Source: CAIQQQ01 sp040399685
GTDB lineage: Bacteria; Pseudomonadota; Alphaproteobacteria; Acetobacterales; Acetobacteraceae
Direction: 5' to 3'
DNA: 64,000 nt
Assembly (NCBI GenBank): GCA_040399685.1
Contig: JBBART010000001.1
Coordinates: 290,092 to 354,091 of the forward strand
Part shown: positions 25,672-34,843 of the stretch, in pieces
Position numbering within the stretch: position 1 is the stretch's first letter
Layout of the letters: each line of letters starts with the position of its first letter
The notes under the pieces: generated by a model
What the model was told of the DNA's origin: nothing
What the model saw: the letters and a program-made list of their open reading frames with translations, nothing else
The model's database searches: none
Program-made: the position numbers and the translations under genes

Positions 25672-26736
25672 ATGGATGAGACGAACAACTACGGTCCGAC
25701 GGCCGCCCGTGCGCATGGCAAGCCAGGACGTGAGACACGGCCGAAATCGGTCACGATCGATATGCACAGCCACATCTACATCGCCGAGGCCGATGCCTTC
25801 GTCGCCCCGCATCTGGACATTTCCACCATCCCGATGGCGCGCCATTCCACGCCCGCCACGCGGATGCTGAACCGCAAGCAGGATTCCGATCGCACGCCGA
25901 ACATGCTTGATCACGCCGTGCGCATTGCCGACATGGAACTCGCCGGCATCGACATGCAGGTGGTGATGGCCGCCCCGCAGCAATGCTATTCCACCGTGGC
26001 CCCCGAAGTGGTGATCAAGGCTGCGCGCATGGTCAATGACGGCATCGCCGAATGGATCAGCCGCAAGCCGGACCGTTTCGTGGGCCTTGGCACCGTGCCG
26101 ATGCAGGCGCCGACCGAAGCGGTGGCCGAGCTTGAGCGGTGCATGACCGTGCTCGGTTTCAAGGGCGTGCAGATCCTCACCAACGTGAACGGCAAGGAAC
26201 TCAGCGATCCGATGTTCGCGCCGTTCTGGGCGGCTGCCGAGCGGCTGGGTGCTGTGGTGCTGCTGCATCCGTTGGGCTTTACCGATGGCAAGCGGCTGGA
26301 GCGGTTTTACTTCAGCAACATTATCGGCAATCCGTTGGAGACCACCATTGCGCTGCATTATTTGATCTTTGACGGTGTGATGGAACGTCACCCGAATCTT
26401 AAGATCGTGGCCGTGCATGGCGGCGGCTACCTCGCCGGTTATTCGGGCCGCATCGACCACGCCTGGGGTGCGCGCAGCGATTGCCATGGCGACTTGCCTT
26501 TGCCACCCACGACCTATCTCAAGCGGGTGTTCTTTGACACGGTGGTGTTCACGCCGCATCAGCTTGACGGTCTTATCAAGACGTTCGGTGTGGACCAGTT
26601 GCTGATGGGCACGGACTACCCGTACGACATGGCCGAACTGGACCCGATTGCGCATCTGCGTTCGCTTGAGGGGCTGGATGAGAGCGTTGTTGCTGCGATT
26701 GCTGGTGGGAACAGCCGGAAATTGTTCAGCATGTGA
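25672..26736 (+). CDS. Amidohydrolase-family protein (ACMSD/gamma-resorcylate decarboxylase-like)
   Basis: The 354-residue metal-dependent TIM barrel has the HxH motif in DMHSHIY near residue 31, VVLLHPLGF with a further His, KIVAVHGGGYLAGYSGR, and GTDYPYDM with the catalytic Asp near the C-terminus. This is the Amidohydro_2 group, which includes aminocarboxymuconate-semialdehyde decarboxylase and orsellinate or resorcylate decarboxylases. A decarboxylase or hydrolase of a ring-derived acid is plausible. It is the last gene of the monooxygenase-transporter run. Repeat copy C follows. Confidence 0.87.
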   Translation: MDETNNYGPTAARAHGKPGRETRPKSVTIDMHSHIYIAEADAFVAPHLDISTIPMARHSTPATRMLNRKQDSDRTPNMLDHAVRIADMELAGIDMQVVMAAPQQCYSTVAPEVVIKAARMVNDGIAEWISRKPDRFVGLGTVPMQAPTEAVAELERCMTVLGFKGVQILTNVNGKELSDPMFAPFWAAAERLGAVVLLHPLGFTDGKRLERFYFSNIIGNPLETTIALHYLIFDGVMERHPNLKIVAVHGGGYLAGYSGRIDHAWGARSDCHGDLPLPPTTYLKRVFFDTVVFTPHQLDGLIKTFGVDQLLMGTDYPYDMAELDPIAHLRSLEGLDESVVAAIAGGNSRKLFSM

Positions 26737-26747
26737 AGGAAGTGTTT

Positions 26748-26866
26748 GTTCTTTTTTATAAAAAAGAACCAAAAAATTTCATTCATTTATGGCGTGTCGC
26801 GGATATTTCGCGACACGCCATAAATTTTTGAAAGTCTTTTTGCTTCTTTTTCTTCAGAAAAAGAAG
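26748..26866. repeat. Intergenic three-hairpin repeat, copy C
   Basis: GTTCTTTTTT-AT-AAAAAAGAAC (26748-26769) is followed by a perfect 17-bp central stem (26785-26801 with 26809-26825) and by CTTCTTTTTC-TTCA-GAAAAAGAAG (26843-26866). The orientation is opposite to copy A. The central stem shares the TGTCGCG/CGCGACA core with copy A. It sits between convergent genes and is flanked by GGAAG on the left and CTTCC on the right. Confidence 0.92.
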
Positions 26867-26881
26867 ACCTTCCTGATTGTT

Positions 26882-29155
26882 CTACTGTACCAACGCCGCC
26901 CACAAACGCTGCGCCGTGAACGGCATCGTTGGCAGATCGCGCCCGCCCAGCGCGTCGAACACCGCGCTTGTGACAGCACACAGCGCACCCGTGGTGCCGG
27001 CCTCGCCGATGCCCTTTACGCCGAGTGGATTGAATGGGGACGGGGTGTTGCAGCCGATCACGGTATACGACGGAAGGTCGTCGGCGCGGGGCAGTGCGTA
27101 GTCCATCAGGCTGGCCGCGATCATTTGCCCGCTTTCCGGATCAATGACCGATTCTTCGCCCAACACCTCGCCCACGCCCTGGGCGATGCCGCCGTGGATC
27201 TGGGCATCGGCGGCCTGGTGGTCGATGACGACGCCGGCATCGTCCACCGCCAGATAGCGGAGCAGGTTGGTGACGCCGGTTGCGGCATCGACCGCGATTT
27301 CCACGATGTGGCAGCCCGAGGCGAAGGCGTTGCTGGGGGCCACCTTGCCGGTGACGGCGATGGGCGCCGTGAGGAGGGAGGCGATGGAACAGATGCTGAC
27401 GCCGTCAGCCTGTTTGACACAGCCATCCGCCAGATACAGTTCGTCGGCGGCGCAATTGGCCCGCAGGGCGGCGAGGCCGCGAAGCTGGCGTGCGATTTCG
27501 TCCGCCGCCTGCGCCACGGCGCTGCCGGCGGCGATGGTGCTGCGGGAGGCGTAGGAGCCGGCGCCGGACAAGGTGGTGTCAGGGTCGCTCGCCACCAGGG
27601 TGACGTCGATTTCTGTGAGGCCTAGCCTGGGGGTTGCGATGTTGGCGAAGGTGCGGGAGTGGGATTGGCCGGTGCTGGCCGTCACGGTCTCGATCACCAA
27701 GGATGCTGAGCCGTTCACGGCAGACAGTGTGAGGGCTGCTTCGTCGGGAGCGCCGCCGCCGCCGGAGACTTCCACGAACAACGCCATGCCTCGGCCGAGA
27801 ATCTGTCCCTTGGTTGCGGCCAGATCGCGGCGTTTGGGGAAGTCGTCCCACGTCGATTCTGCCCGGGCCATTTGCATCAGGGCCGCGAAATCGCCGCTGT
27901 CGTAGCGTGCGCCGCTTGGCAGCGCGTAGGGGAACGCGGACGACGGAATGATGTTGCGGTTGCGGAGTTCGAACGGGTCGATCCCCAGCTTGCGGGCGGC
28001 GATGTCCACCATGCGCTCGATCAGCAGCGCCATTTCGGGTCGCCCGGCGCCGCGATAAGGGCCGGTAGGGATGCTGTGGGTCAGCAACAGGCGGAACGAT
28101 GCATGGGCGTGGGGGATGGTGTAGCAGCCGATGACGGATTGGAGCGGGTTGTGCACGGCGGCGAAGGCGCCGACCGGGGTGATGTAGGCGCCAAGATCGG
28201 CGTCATACTGCATTTCCAGCCCGGTGAAGCGGCCGTTCGCATCGATGGCCAGTCGCCCGTGCACGCGCACGCCACGGCCTTGGATATCGGTGAGAAATGA
28301 TTCGGTGCGGTTGCCGTGCCAGGCCACGGCGCGGCCGGTCAGTCGTGCGCCGAGCAGCAAGGCGGCATATTCCGGATAGGCGATGTTGCGGGGGCCGAAG
28401 CCGCCGCCGACATCGCCGTGGAGGACGTGGAAGCGGTCCGCCGGCATGCCGAAGGCGGCTGCGAGATCGCGGCGGATTTCGTTCACACCCTGATGCGGGG
28501 CGCGAAGTTCGTAACGCCCGACTTCGGCGTCCCAGCGCCCGACCGCCGCGCGGGGTTCCAGCGTGACGGGTGCGAGGCGCGGCATTTCGATTTCGGTTTC
28601 GATCACCAAGGCTGCCGCGGCCATGGCAGCGGCCACGGCAGCGGCGTCACCGTTCTGGTGGTGCAGCGCCACGTTGCCTTGGGCCTGGGCATGCACCAGG
28701 GCCGCACCGCCTGTCAGGGCGGCGGTGATGCCGATGACGGCGTCCAGCCCGTCATACTCCACCTCAACCGCCTCGGCGGCGTCCATGGCCTGTGCTTGGG
28801 TTTCAGCGATCACCATCGCCACTGCCTCGCCCACATGGCGCACCACATCGGCGGCCAGAACCGGGCGGACAGGGATGATGAGGCCGGTGCCGATACGGTC
28901 GATGACCGGGAAGTTGCCAAGGCCGGCCTGCGCACAGTCCGCGCCTGTGAGGATGCCCAGCACGCCCGGCATGGTCGCGGCAGTTGTCGTATCGATCCGG
29001 GTGATCCGTGCATGTGCGTAGGGGGAGCGGACGAACACGGCCCGCACGGCGCCGTTGAAGCGTTCATCGGCGGTGTAGCGCCCCTGGCCCGTGACCTTGC
29101 GGATCCGATCGGTCTCTGCTTGTGGCAGCCGGTCCGTCTTGGTGACGTGTCCCAT
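26882..29155 (-). CDS. Xanthine dehydrogenase-family molybdopterin-binding large subunit
   Basis: This 757-residue protein has the N-terminal aldehyde oxidase a/b domain (TGQGRYTADERFNGAVRAVFVRSPYAHARI) and the molybdopterin domains, including GDVGGGFGPRN, GPYRGAGRPEMALLIERMVD and the C-terminal GIGEAGTTGA with the catalytic Glu. It lacks the AYxCSFR motif of CO dehydrogenase, so another substrate is expected. The ATG at 29155 follows AAGGA; an ATG seven codons upstream lacks a ribosome-binding site. The medium FAD subunit and small 2Fe-2S subunit are not adjacent, which is unusual. The substrate is unknown. Confidence 0.9.
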   Translation of the reverse strand: MGHVTKTDRLPQAETDRIRKVTGQGRYTADERFNGAVRAVFVRSPYAHARITRIDTTTAATMPGVLGILTGADCAQAGLGNFPVIDRIGTGLIIPVRPVLAADVVRHVGEAVAMVIAETQAQAMDAAEAVEVEYDGLDAVIGITAALTGGAALVHAQAQGNVALHHQNGDAAAVAAAMAAAALVIETEIEMPRLAPVTLEPRAAVGRWDAEVGRYELRAPHQGVNEIRRDLAAAFGMPADRFHVLHGDVGGGFGPRNIAYPEYAALLLGARLTGRAVAWHGNRTESFLTDIQGRGVRVHGRLAIDANGRFTGLEMQYDADLGAYITPVGAFAAVHNPLQSVIGCYTIPHAHASFRLLLTHSIPTGPYRGAGRPEMALLIERMVDIAARKLGIDPFELRNRNIIPSSAFPYALPSGARYDSGDFAALMQMARAESTWDDFPKRRDLAATKGQILGRGMALFVEVSGGGGAPDEAALTLSAVNGSASLVIETVTASTGQSHSRTFANIATPRLGLTEIDVTLVASDPDTTLSGAGSYASRSTIAAGSAVAQAADEIARQLRGLAALRANCAADELYLADGCVKQADGVSICSIASLLTAPIAVTGKVAPSNAFASGCHIVEIAVDAATGVTNLLRYLAVDDAGVVIDHQAADAQIHGGIAQGVGEVLGEESVIDPESGQMIAASLMDYALPRADDLPSYTVIGCNTPSPFNPLGVKGIGEAGTTGALCAVTSAVFDALGGRDLPTMPFTAQRLWAALVQ

Positions 29156-29290
29156 GGGGCGTTCCTTGTTTGTCATCTTGGTTGTTGGCAGGTTGGTTGG
29201 ACAGAATCGCAGCGTCAAGACGTGCGCTTGGCCGTATATGTATGGGCAAGCCGCCTTCAGGCAAGACGAGCTGCAAAAACCGGAGACGAC

Positions 29291-30064
29291 ATGAAGAACG
29301 AAATACTGGCGAATGGATTGGTTGAGGCGCAGGTGCATGGGGCGGGCCCCACGCTTGTGCTGTTCCATTCGCTGCTGGCGGATCGCAGCAGTTTTGACGG
29401 TGTTGTCGCGCAGTTGGCCGAGCGGTTTCGCGTGGTTGTGCCGGCCCTGCCTGGGTTTGGACCGTCAGCGGCTGTGGAGGGCGGGCTTGCGGCGGTGGCC
29501 GATCGGATGGCGGAGGCGTTGCGGGGCTTGGCGCCGGTGATGTTGCTTGGCAACGGTTATGGTGGGTTTGTGGCGTTGCAGATGGTGATACGCCACCCCG
29601 ATATCGCCACCCGCCTGGTGCTGGCCGATGCCGGTGCCGCGTTCTCGGAACTCGGTCGGGCGGCATTTCGCGGCATGGCCATGGGGGCCGCGGGCAAGGG
29701 GCTGGACGGCATTGCCGACATCGCCATGCGCCGCCTGTTCGCGCCGGATTTTCATGCGGCCAATCCCGATCTGGTGGCCCAGCGTCGTGCGGTGTTCCTG
29801 CAAAGCGATCCTGCTGTGATCATTGCCGCCTGTGAGGCGCTGGCGGCGTTGGATCTGCGGCCGGATCTGCGCCACGTGACCATTCCGGTGCTGGCCGTGG
29901 TCGGCGCGCAGGATGAGGCCACCCCGCCGCCGATGTCGCATGAAGTGGTGGAATTGCTGGGCGATGCCAAGCTCGTGGTGCTGGACGGGCTTGCGCATGT
30001 GCCGCAGTTGCAGGATCCGGCGCGGTTCCTGGAGGCGGTGCTGCCGTTCCTCCAGGGCGCCTGA
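29291..30064 (+). CDS. Alpha/beta-hydrolase-fold protein lacking the catalytic serine
   Basis: The 257-residue protein has the fold pattern of carboxylesterases and ring-cleavage hydrolases: TLVLFHSLLADRSSFDGVV (oxyanion region), VVVPALPGFGPS, the nucleophile elbow, VVGAQDEATPP with the acid Asp, and GLAHVPQLQDP with the His. The elbow reads LLGNGYGGFVAL, so the usual GHSMGG Ser is Gly89 (codon GGT at 29555-29557). The enzyme may be inactive as a hydrolase, or use another chemistry as cofactor-free dioxygenases and lyases of this fold do. GGAG lies seven bases before the ATG. It is divergent from the molybdopterin subunit. Confidence 0.85.
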   Translation: MKNEILANGLVEAQVHGAGPTLVLFHSLLADRSSFDGVVAQLAERFRVVVPALPGFGPSAAVEGGLAAVADRMAEALRGLAPVMLLGNGYGGFVALQMVIRHPDIATRLVLADAGAAFSELGRAAFRGMAMGAAGKGLDGIADIAMRRLFAPDFHAANPDLVAQRRAVFLQSDPAVIIAACEALAALDLRPDLRHVTIPVLAVVGAQDEATPPPMSHEVVELLGDAKLVVLDGLAHVPQLQDPARFLEAVLPFLQGA

Positions 30065-30069
30065 TGCGG

Positions 30070-30948
30070 TCAGGCAGATGGCCGCGCCATCTGCCACCAC
30101 TGCAGGATTTCCTCGCCGTTCCAGAACACCACGCCTTCGTGGCTCTTGGCATAGTCATAGACCTGCTCGAGATACTTGATGCGGTGCGGCACGCCGGAGA
30201 TATACGGGTGAATGGCAATGGCCATGATCTTGGCCCGTTCGGCGCCTTCGAGATACAGCCGGTCGAACGCATCTTGGCAGCGGGTGGCCCAGTAGGCGCT
30301 TTCGTGGTGCTGGATCATCATTGTGGGGATGTCGTTCAGTTCGGCTGAATACGGCAGTGTTACCAACGGGCCTTTTGCGGTTTGAATCTCGGATGGCTCA
30401 TCGTCCCAGACCCAGTCGCCGATGTATTTCACGCCGGCCTCGGCCAGCAGTTCCGGGGTTTCCAACGTTTGGGTCAGCCCCGGCCCGAGCCAGCCGACAG
30501 GGCGTTTGCCGGTGAAATCCTCCAGGGTGTCCATCGCCCGGTGGATCATGCCGCGCTGGTCTGGAACTTGATGGATGGGCCCCTGGTCCCAGCAATGGCC
30601 CATGAACTCCCACCCGGCATCGCGGGCGGCTGAGGCCACGCGGGGATAGTCCTGGCAGACGCGGGCGTTGATGGAGAGGGTGGGTCGGATGTTGTGCTTG
30701 GCGAACATGTCGAAGAACCGCCATACGCCGACGCGCATGCCGTATTCGTGCCATGACCAGTTCGGCACGTCCGGCAGCATCGACTGGCCCATCGGCGGTG
30801 ACAGGATCTGGCGCGGCATGGGGCGGCCGATGTCCCATACTTCAAGATTGACGATGGACCATACCACCAGCTTCGTGCCGTTGGGCAGTTTCAGGGGCGG
30901 GCGGTCGACGATGGCGGAATAGGGGGCTCGGTCGCGCGGCTGCGTCAT
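30070..30948 (-). CDS. Polysaccharide deacetylase-family protein (PuuE/allantoinase-like)
   Basis: The 292-residue protein matches the NodB-fold group containing PuuE-type allantoinases and peptidoglycan deacetylases: LPNGTKLVVWSIVNLEVWD near residue 20, EYGMRVGVWRFFDMFAKHNIRPTLSINARVC, WEFMGHCWDQGPIH, and IAIHPYISGVPHRI near the C-terminus. There is no signal peptide, which favours a cytoplasmic small-molecule hydrolase acting on C-N bonds rather than a cell-wall enzyme. GGAG precedes the ATG at 30948. It is the last gene of a minus-strand run and ends 5 bp from the convergent hydrolase. Confidence 0.83.
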   Translation of the reverse strand: MTQPRDRAPYSAIVDRPPLKLPNGTKLVVWSIVNLEVWDIGRPMPRQILSPPMGQSMLPDVPNWSWHEYGMRVGVWRFFDMFAKHNIRPTLSINARVCQDYPRVASAARDAGWEFMGHCWDQGPIHQVPDQRGMIHRAMDTLEDFTGKRPVGWLGPGLTQTLETPELLAEAGVKYIGDWVWDDEPSEIQTAKGPLVTLPYSAELNDIPTMMIQHHESAYWATRCQDAFDRLYLEGAERAKIMAIAIHPYISGVPHRIKYLEQVYDYAKSHEGVVFWNGEEILQWWQMARPSA

Positions 30949-30977
30949 GGTCGTCTCCGGTTTGGGTTGTCTCGGTC

Positions 30978-31898
30978 TTAGGCGATCTCGCCCCATACGG
31001 CGTTCACGCGGAGTGTCTCTTGCTCCAGCACGCCCAGGAAGGCCGCTGTTGGCGCTTCGAGGGGCTGCTTGGAGGACTCGATCAGCATCAGGTCCACCGA
31101 CAGGCCGGGGTCCGCCAAGGGCCCCACCGTCCAGCGCCCGCCGGCGGGTTCGCTGGCCATCATCACGCCGGGCACCACGGTCAGCCAGTCGGACTGCCCC
31201 ACAAGATCCAGCGCGCCCAGCATGGCGTCCAGTTCCAGAATACGCACCACATCCACGCCGTTGGCCGCCAGATAGGCATCCAGCGTTTGGCGCCTTGCGT
31301 TCTGCACGCCGGGGAGCACGAGTTTCACCGGGCCGAGGTCGGCCATCCGCACCGGTGCGCCGTGGACCAGGCCGCGTGCGGCTGCCGCCACCAGAACCTC
31401 CGGCGTGCGGCCGAAGGGGCGGCTGCGCAGGCCGGGGCCCACGGTGCCGCCCGGCACAACCGCGAAGGCCAGTTCGCCGGCGCGCACGCGCTCGGTCAGC
31501 ACGCCGCTATAGGCTTCCACGATCCGCACCAGCACGTTGGGGTGCAGGTCCAGAAACCGCGCCAGGGCAGGGGCCAGGGCGCAGCGCGTCATGGAGGGCA
31601 TCAGGCCGACCAGCACCTCGCCGTCCAGGCTTTGACCGAAGCCGCGCATGGCCTGGGCGGCGGCGGCGTGGGCGCGCATGACATCGACGCATTGGCGGTA
31701 GAACGCCTCTCCGGCCGGGGTGGGCACGATCTCGCTGGCGCTGCGCGCGAACAGCCTGACGCCGAAGCGGTCTTCCAGCTTGCGCACGTGCTGTGACACG
31801 CCGGATTGCGTGGCGTTCTCCCGCCTGGCCGCGGCCGTGAAGCTGCGTTCCTCGAACGCGGCCACGAACAGTCGGATTTCGGGCGGGGCGTTGGACAT
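30978..31898 (-). CDS. LysR-family transcriptional regulator
   Basis: This 306-residue regulator starts with PPEIRLFVAAFEERSFTAAARRENATQSGVSQHVRKLEDRFG, a LysR winged helix-turn-helix (about 1-62), with the effector-binding domain behind it. It is co-directional with the binding protein upstream and the deacetylase downstream (29 bp), so it may control this minus-strand catabolic cluster including itself. Confidence 0.9.
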   Translation of the reverse strand: MSNAPPEIRLFVAAFEERSFTAAARRENATQSGVSQHVRKLEDRFGVRLFARSASEIVPTPAGEAFYRQCVDVMRAHAAAAQAMRGFGQSLDGEVLVGLMPSMTRCALAPALARFLDLHPNVLVRIVEAYSGVLTERVRAGELAFAVVPGGTVGPGLRSRPFGRTPEVLVAAAARGLVHGAPVRMADLGPVKLVLPGVQNARRQTLDAYLAANGVDVVRILELDAMLGALDLVGQSDWLTVVPGVMMASEPAGGRWTVGPLADPGLSVDLMLIESSKQPLEAPTAAFLGVLEQETLRVNAVWGEIA

Positions 31899-31970
31899 GT
31901 ATTCACCCTGTCCGATGACTGCAAATCCGGCAAGCCCCGCCGCTTGATCATTGCGTAACTTGCGATGGGA

Positions 31971-32969
31971 TCAGTTGCTGTTGGTGTCGGCAATCACCGG
32001 GAGGAATACATCCTTGTAACTGGCGGGCACGCGCTTCAGTCCACCGACCCGGCCCATGAAATCGGCCACCGCCTTCACGCCTGTGACTTCTGTGCCGAAA
32101 TCGTCTTTCTCGGTCTTGAGCAGGGCGGTGACGCGGGCGATGTCGAGAACCTTCGACGGCTCGACCTTGAGGTAGATCGCGGCTGCCTTTTCGGGATCGT
32201 TGCGGATGATGTCACCGGCTTCGCGCAACGCCTTGACCATCACCTCGGCCATTTTTGGATTGGTGTCGAGATAGCGTTTGGTGGCGCCCAAGGCGAGGAA
32301 GGTGGAGCGCCCGCCGAAGGCTTCCTCGGAGGTGGTCAGGACATGCGCCTTGCCACTGTCCAGCACGATCTGGGTGAAGGGCGGGGTGGAGAAATACGCC
32401 TTCACCTCGGTGGCGCCGGTCAGCAGGGAGTTCACTGATTCCGGGTGCGGCAGGGCCACCACGGACGTGCGGAAATGGTCCTGCTGGCCTATGCCGTAAC
32501 GTTTTTCGGCGATCATCTGCAGCGCATACATCTGCGGCGAGACCATCGCGGGCATCGCGATCTTTTCGTCGGCCCCTAGATCGGTGATGTCTTTGGCGGC
32601 GGCTTTGTTCGTGACCAGCACAAGTGGTGTTGCATTCACGCCGGAAATGCCGAACACCTGCTGGGGCGTGCCACGGGCCTTGTCCCAGGCGATCAGCATC
32701 GCCGCCACGCCGTAGACGCCCATATCGACGGCGCCGGACAGAACGGCGTCCTGCATGGCCGAGGAGCCGGAGAAGCGGATGTAGCTCGGCGTGACGTCGA
32801 GCCCGGCTTGGGTGGCGTATTTCTGCACCAGCTTCATGTCATCGGCGATGAACATGGGCAGGAAGCCAACGCCAAAGCCGATGCCGATCTTGACCGGGGT
32901 TTGGGCCTGCGCGGGCAAGGATGCCGCCAAGGCTATGAAGGTGAGGCAGGCGCGGATGATTTTTTTCAT
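31971..32969 (-). CDS. ABC transporter substrate-binding protein, NitT/TauT (SsuA-like) type
   Basis: The 332-residue periplasmic protein has a Sec signal peptide (KKIIRACLTFIALAASLPAQAQ, cleavage near residue 22) and the SBP family-9-like pattern: IGIGFGVGFLPMFIADDMKLVQKYATQAGLDV, SSAMQDAVLSGAVDMGVYG and AYFSTPPFTQIVLDSG. GGGAGGAC lies upstream of the ATG at 32969. Related proteins import sulfonates, nitrate, taurine or pyrimidine precursors. No permease or ATPase gene is adjacent, so it must use transporter parts encoded elsewhere. Confidence 0.88.
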   Translation of the reverse strand: MKKIIRACLTFIALAASLPAQAQTPVKIGIGFGVGFLPMFIADDMKLVQKYATQAGLDVTPSYIRFSGSSAMQDAVLSGAVDMGVYGVAAMLIAWDKARGTPQQVFGISGVNATPLVLVTNKAAAKDITDLGADEKIAMPAMVSPQMYALQMIAEKRYGIGQQDHFRTSVVALPHPESVNSLLTGATEVKAYFSTPPFTQIVLDSGKAHVLTTSEEAFGGRSTFLALGATKRYLDTNPKMAEVMVKALREAGDIIRNDPEKAAAIYLKVEPSKVLDIARVTALLKTEKDDFGTEVTGVKAVADFMGRVGGLKRVPASYKDVFLPVIADTNSN

Positions 32970-33003
32970 TCTTTTTATGTCCTCCCGAGACCGCCCGAAG
33001 GCG

Positions 33004-34014
33004 TCAGATGCGTGGATCGAACACGATACGGTCCCGCGATGAGCCCAGTACCGTCACATAGGCCCGCGCCGCGTCGGCAAGGGCGAAGACGGCGTCTGGG
33101 TGGATTGGAAATGGCTTCAGATGGCCGGTGCCGAAGCCGGGCGCCAGTTCGCGCAGGATGTCGCCGGTTTCCACCGATGACAGGGCCAGCGTGTCGATGC
33201 CGACATAGGTGTGACGGCCGCGATAGAATTCGAAGATGTTGAACTGCACGATCTTGTCGACGGCCGAGATCAGGATCTGCCGGCCGAGCTTGGCGGTCGA
33301 TTGATGCGCGTCCTGGTAATACGGATCGCCCACCGTGTTGAACACGATGTCCGCACCGCGATTGCCGGTGAGCGCCATCACCTGTGGGGCCACCGGGCCT
33401 TGGCTGGAGACGATGACATCCAGCGGGGCACTGGCATGTCCGGCATAGGGTTCGGATTTCCGCACCACGCCGATCACCCGCGCACCGCGCCAGGTGGCGA
33501 TCTGGGCGGCGGCCTGGCCCACCTTGCCGTTGAGGCCCATGATCAGCACGGTCTCGCCGGGTTTTGGCATGCCGGCCCGGCGGAAGCCTTCCAGGGCTGT
33601 GACGAAGGGCACGCCGATGCCGGCGGCTTCGGCCAATGTTATATTGGCCGGCTTGCGCACCACGGCGGCGGCTTCGACAACCAGATGGCTGGCATGGGTG
33701 CCGTCGCGCCTGATGCCGAGATCGCCGGAGGAGCCGAACACTTCGGCGCCGATCAGTGATTCTGGTCCGTCGATGACCACGCCTGCGTAGTCCCGGCCCG
33801 GCGTGCGAGGGAAGACGGCATACGGCATCATGCCGATGGCGGCCTTCACGTCGGACGGGTTGACGGCGGCGGCGTGGATTTCCACCAGCACATCCTCCGG
33901 TCCGCGTGACAGGCGCAGGGTTTCCAGCGCGGGTTGCACGCTGTCGGCGTTGGCGGCCTTGGCGTGCAGGCGGAGGCAGGTGGCGTTGACGGTCAGCATG
34001 GGATGATCGCTCAC
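33004..34014 (-). CDS. MDR-superfamily zinc-independent alcohol dehydrogenase/quinone oxidoreductase
   Basis: This 336-residue protein has the GroES-like start with VLVEIHAAAVNPSDVKAAIG, GRDYAGVVIDGPESLIGAEVFGS, and a Rossmann domain with VLIMGLNGKVGQAAAQIATWRGARVIGVVRK. No structural zinc cysteines are seen, as in quinone oxidoreductases. It starts at a GTG (34014) whose bases overlap the stop of the SDR gene (GTGA), so the two dehydrogenases are translationally coupled. They may process successive intermediates of the same pathway. Confidence 0.88.
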   Translation of the reverse strand: MSDHPMLTVNATCLRLHAKAANADSVQPALETLRLSRGPEDVLVEIHAAAVNPSDVKAAIGMMPYAVFPRTPGRDYAGVVIDGPESLIGAEVFGSSGDLGIRRDGTHASHLVVEAAAVVRKPANITLAEAAGIGVPFVTALEGFRRAGMPKPGETVLIMGLNGKVGQAAAQIATWRGARVIGVVRKSEPYAGHASAPLDVIVSSQGPVAPQVMALTGNRGADIVFNTVGDPYYQDAHQSTAKLGRQILISAVDKIVQFNIFEFYRGRHTYVGIDTLALSSVETGDILRELAPGFGTGHLKPFPIHPDAVFALADAARAYVTVLGSSRDRIVFDPRI

Positions 34015-34784
34015 AGGGCCCGGCCGCCGTCGACGATGATGTTGCTGCCGGTGGAAAATCCAAGATGGGTGGCGCAGGCGAGAATGGCGGCCGCGACGTC
34101 CTCGGCCTGTGCGACGCGGCGTAAGGGCGTGGTGGCGGCGGTCTTGGCGTTGAATTCCGCGCCACGGCCAGGAACGAAGCCGGTTTCGACCACACCAGGC
34201 GAGACGCCGAGCACGCGGATTTCGGGCGCCAGCGCGCGGGCGAGGGATTTGGTCATCACGTCGATGCCGGCCTTGGTGGCGCCGTAGACGATGGAGGAGC
34301 CGGCGCCGCTGAGGCCGGCAATGGAGGACACGGACACGATCAGTCCGTCGCCGGATGCTTTCAGCATGGGGGCGAAGGCGCGCACGGCGGCGAACTGGCC
34401 GCGCCAGTTGATCTTGAACATCTCGTCGATCAGGTCATCGGTCAGGGCGTCCAGATTCCCATGCGCGATCGGTTTGGTGAAACCTGCTGTGTTGATCAGG
34501 ATGTCGCAGCGGCCATAGGCGGACTGCACGGCGTTCTGCAACGCCACCAGCGTGGCTGTTTCACCAACATCGGCGGGCATGGCCGCGTGACCGGTGCCTT
34601 GGAGGGTTGCCAAAACCCCTGCTGCTGCCTCGGCCTTTGCGGTGGAACCCGCAGCATCGGGGCGGTGGGTGATGACCACCTTGCAGCCTTCGGCCGCGAA
34701 CATCCGGGCGGCGGCGGCGCCGATGCCGCCGGCACCGCCGACGATGACGGCAACTTTGTCAGCAAGCGAAATCGGCGGGGCCAT
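34011..34784 (-). CDS. Short-chain dehydrogenase/reductase (SDR)
   Basis: The 257-residue classical SDR has the cofactor motif VIVGGAGGIGAAAA (about 12-25), LINTAG, the catalytic Ser in IVSVSSIAGLS, and YGATK with Tyr and Lys. AAGGAGG lies five bases before the ATG at 34784. The gene lies just downstream of repeat copy D and overlaps the MDR gene that follows. The substrate is unknown. Confidence 0.92.
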   Translation of the reverse strand: MAPPISLADKVAVIVGGAGGIGAAAARMFAAEGCKVVITHRPDAAGSTAKAEAAAGVLATLQGTGHAAMPADVGETATLVALQNAVQSAYGRCDILINTAGFTKPIAHGNLDALTDDLIDEMFKINWRGQFAAVRAFAPMLKASGDGLIVSVSSIAGLSGAGSSIVYGATKAGIDVMTKSLARALAPEIRVLGVSPGVVETGFVPGRGAEFNAKTAATTPLRRVAQAEDVAAAILACATHLGFSTGSNIIVDGGRAL

Positions 34785-34843
34785 GCGGCCTCCTTCTTGT
34801 GTCGGACGGGTGGGAATGAAGACTTGGAGCAGGATGGGAAGGT

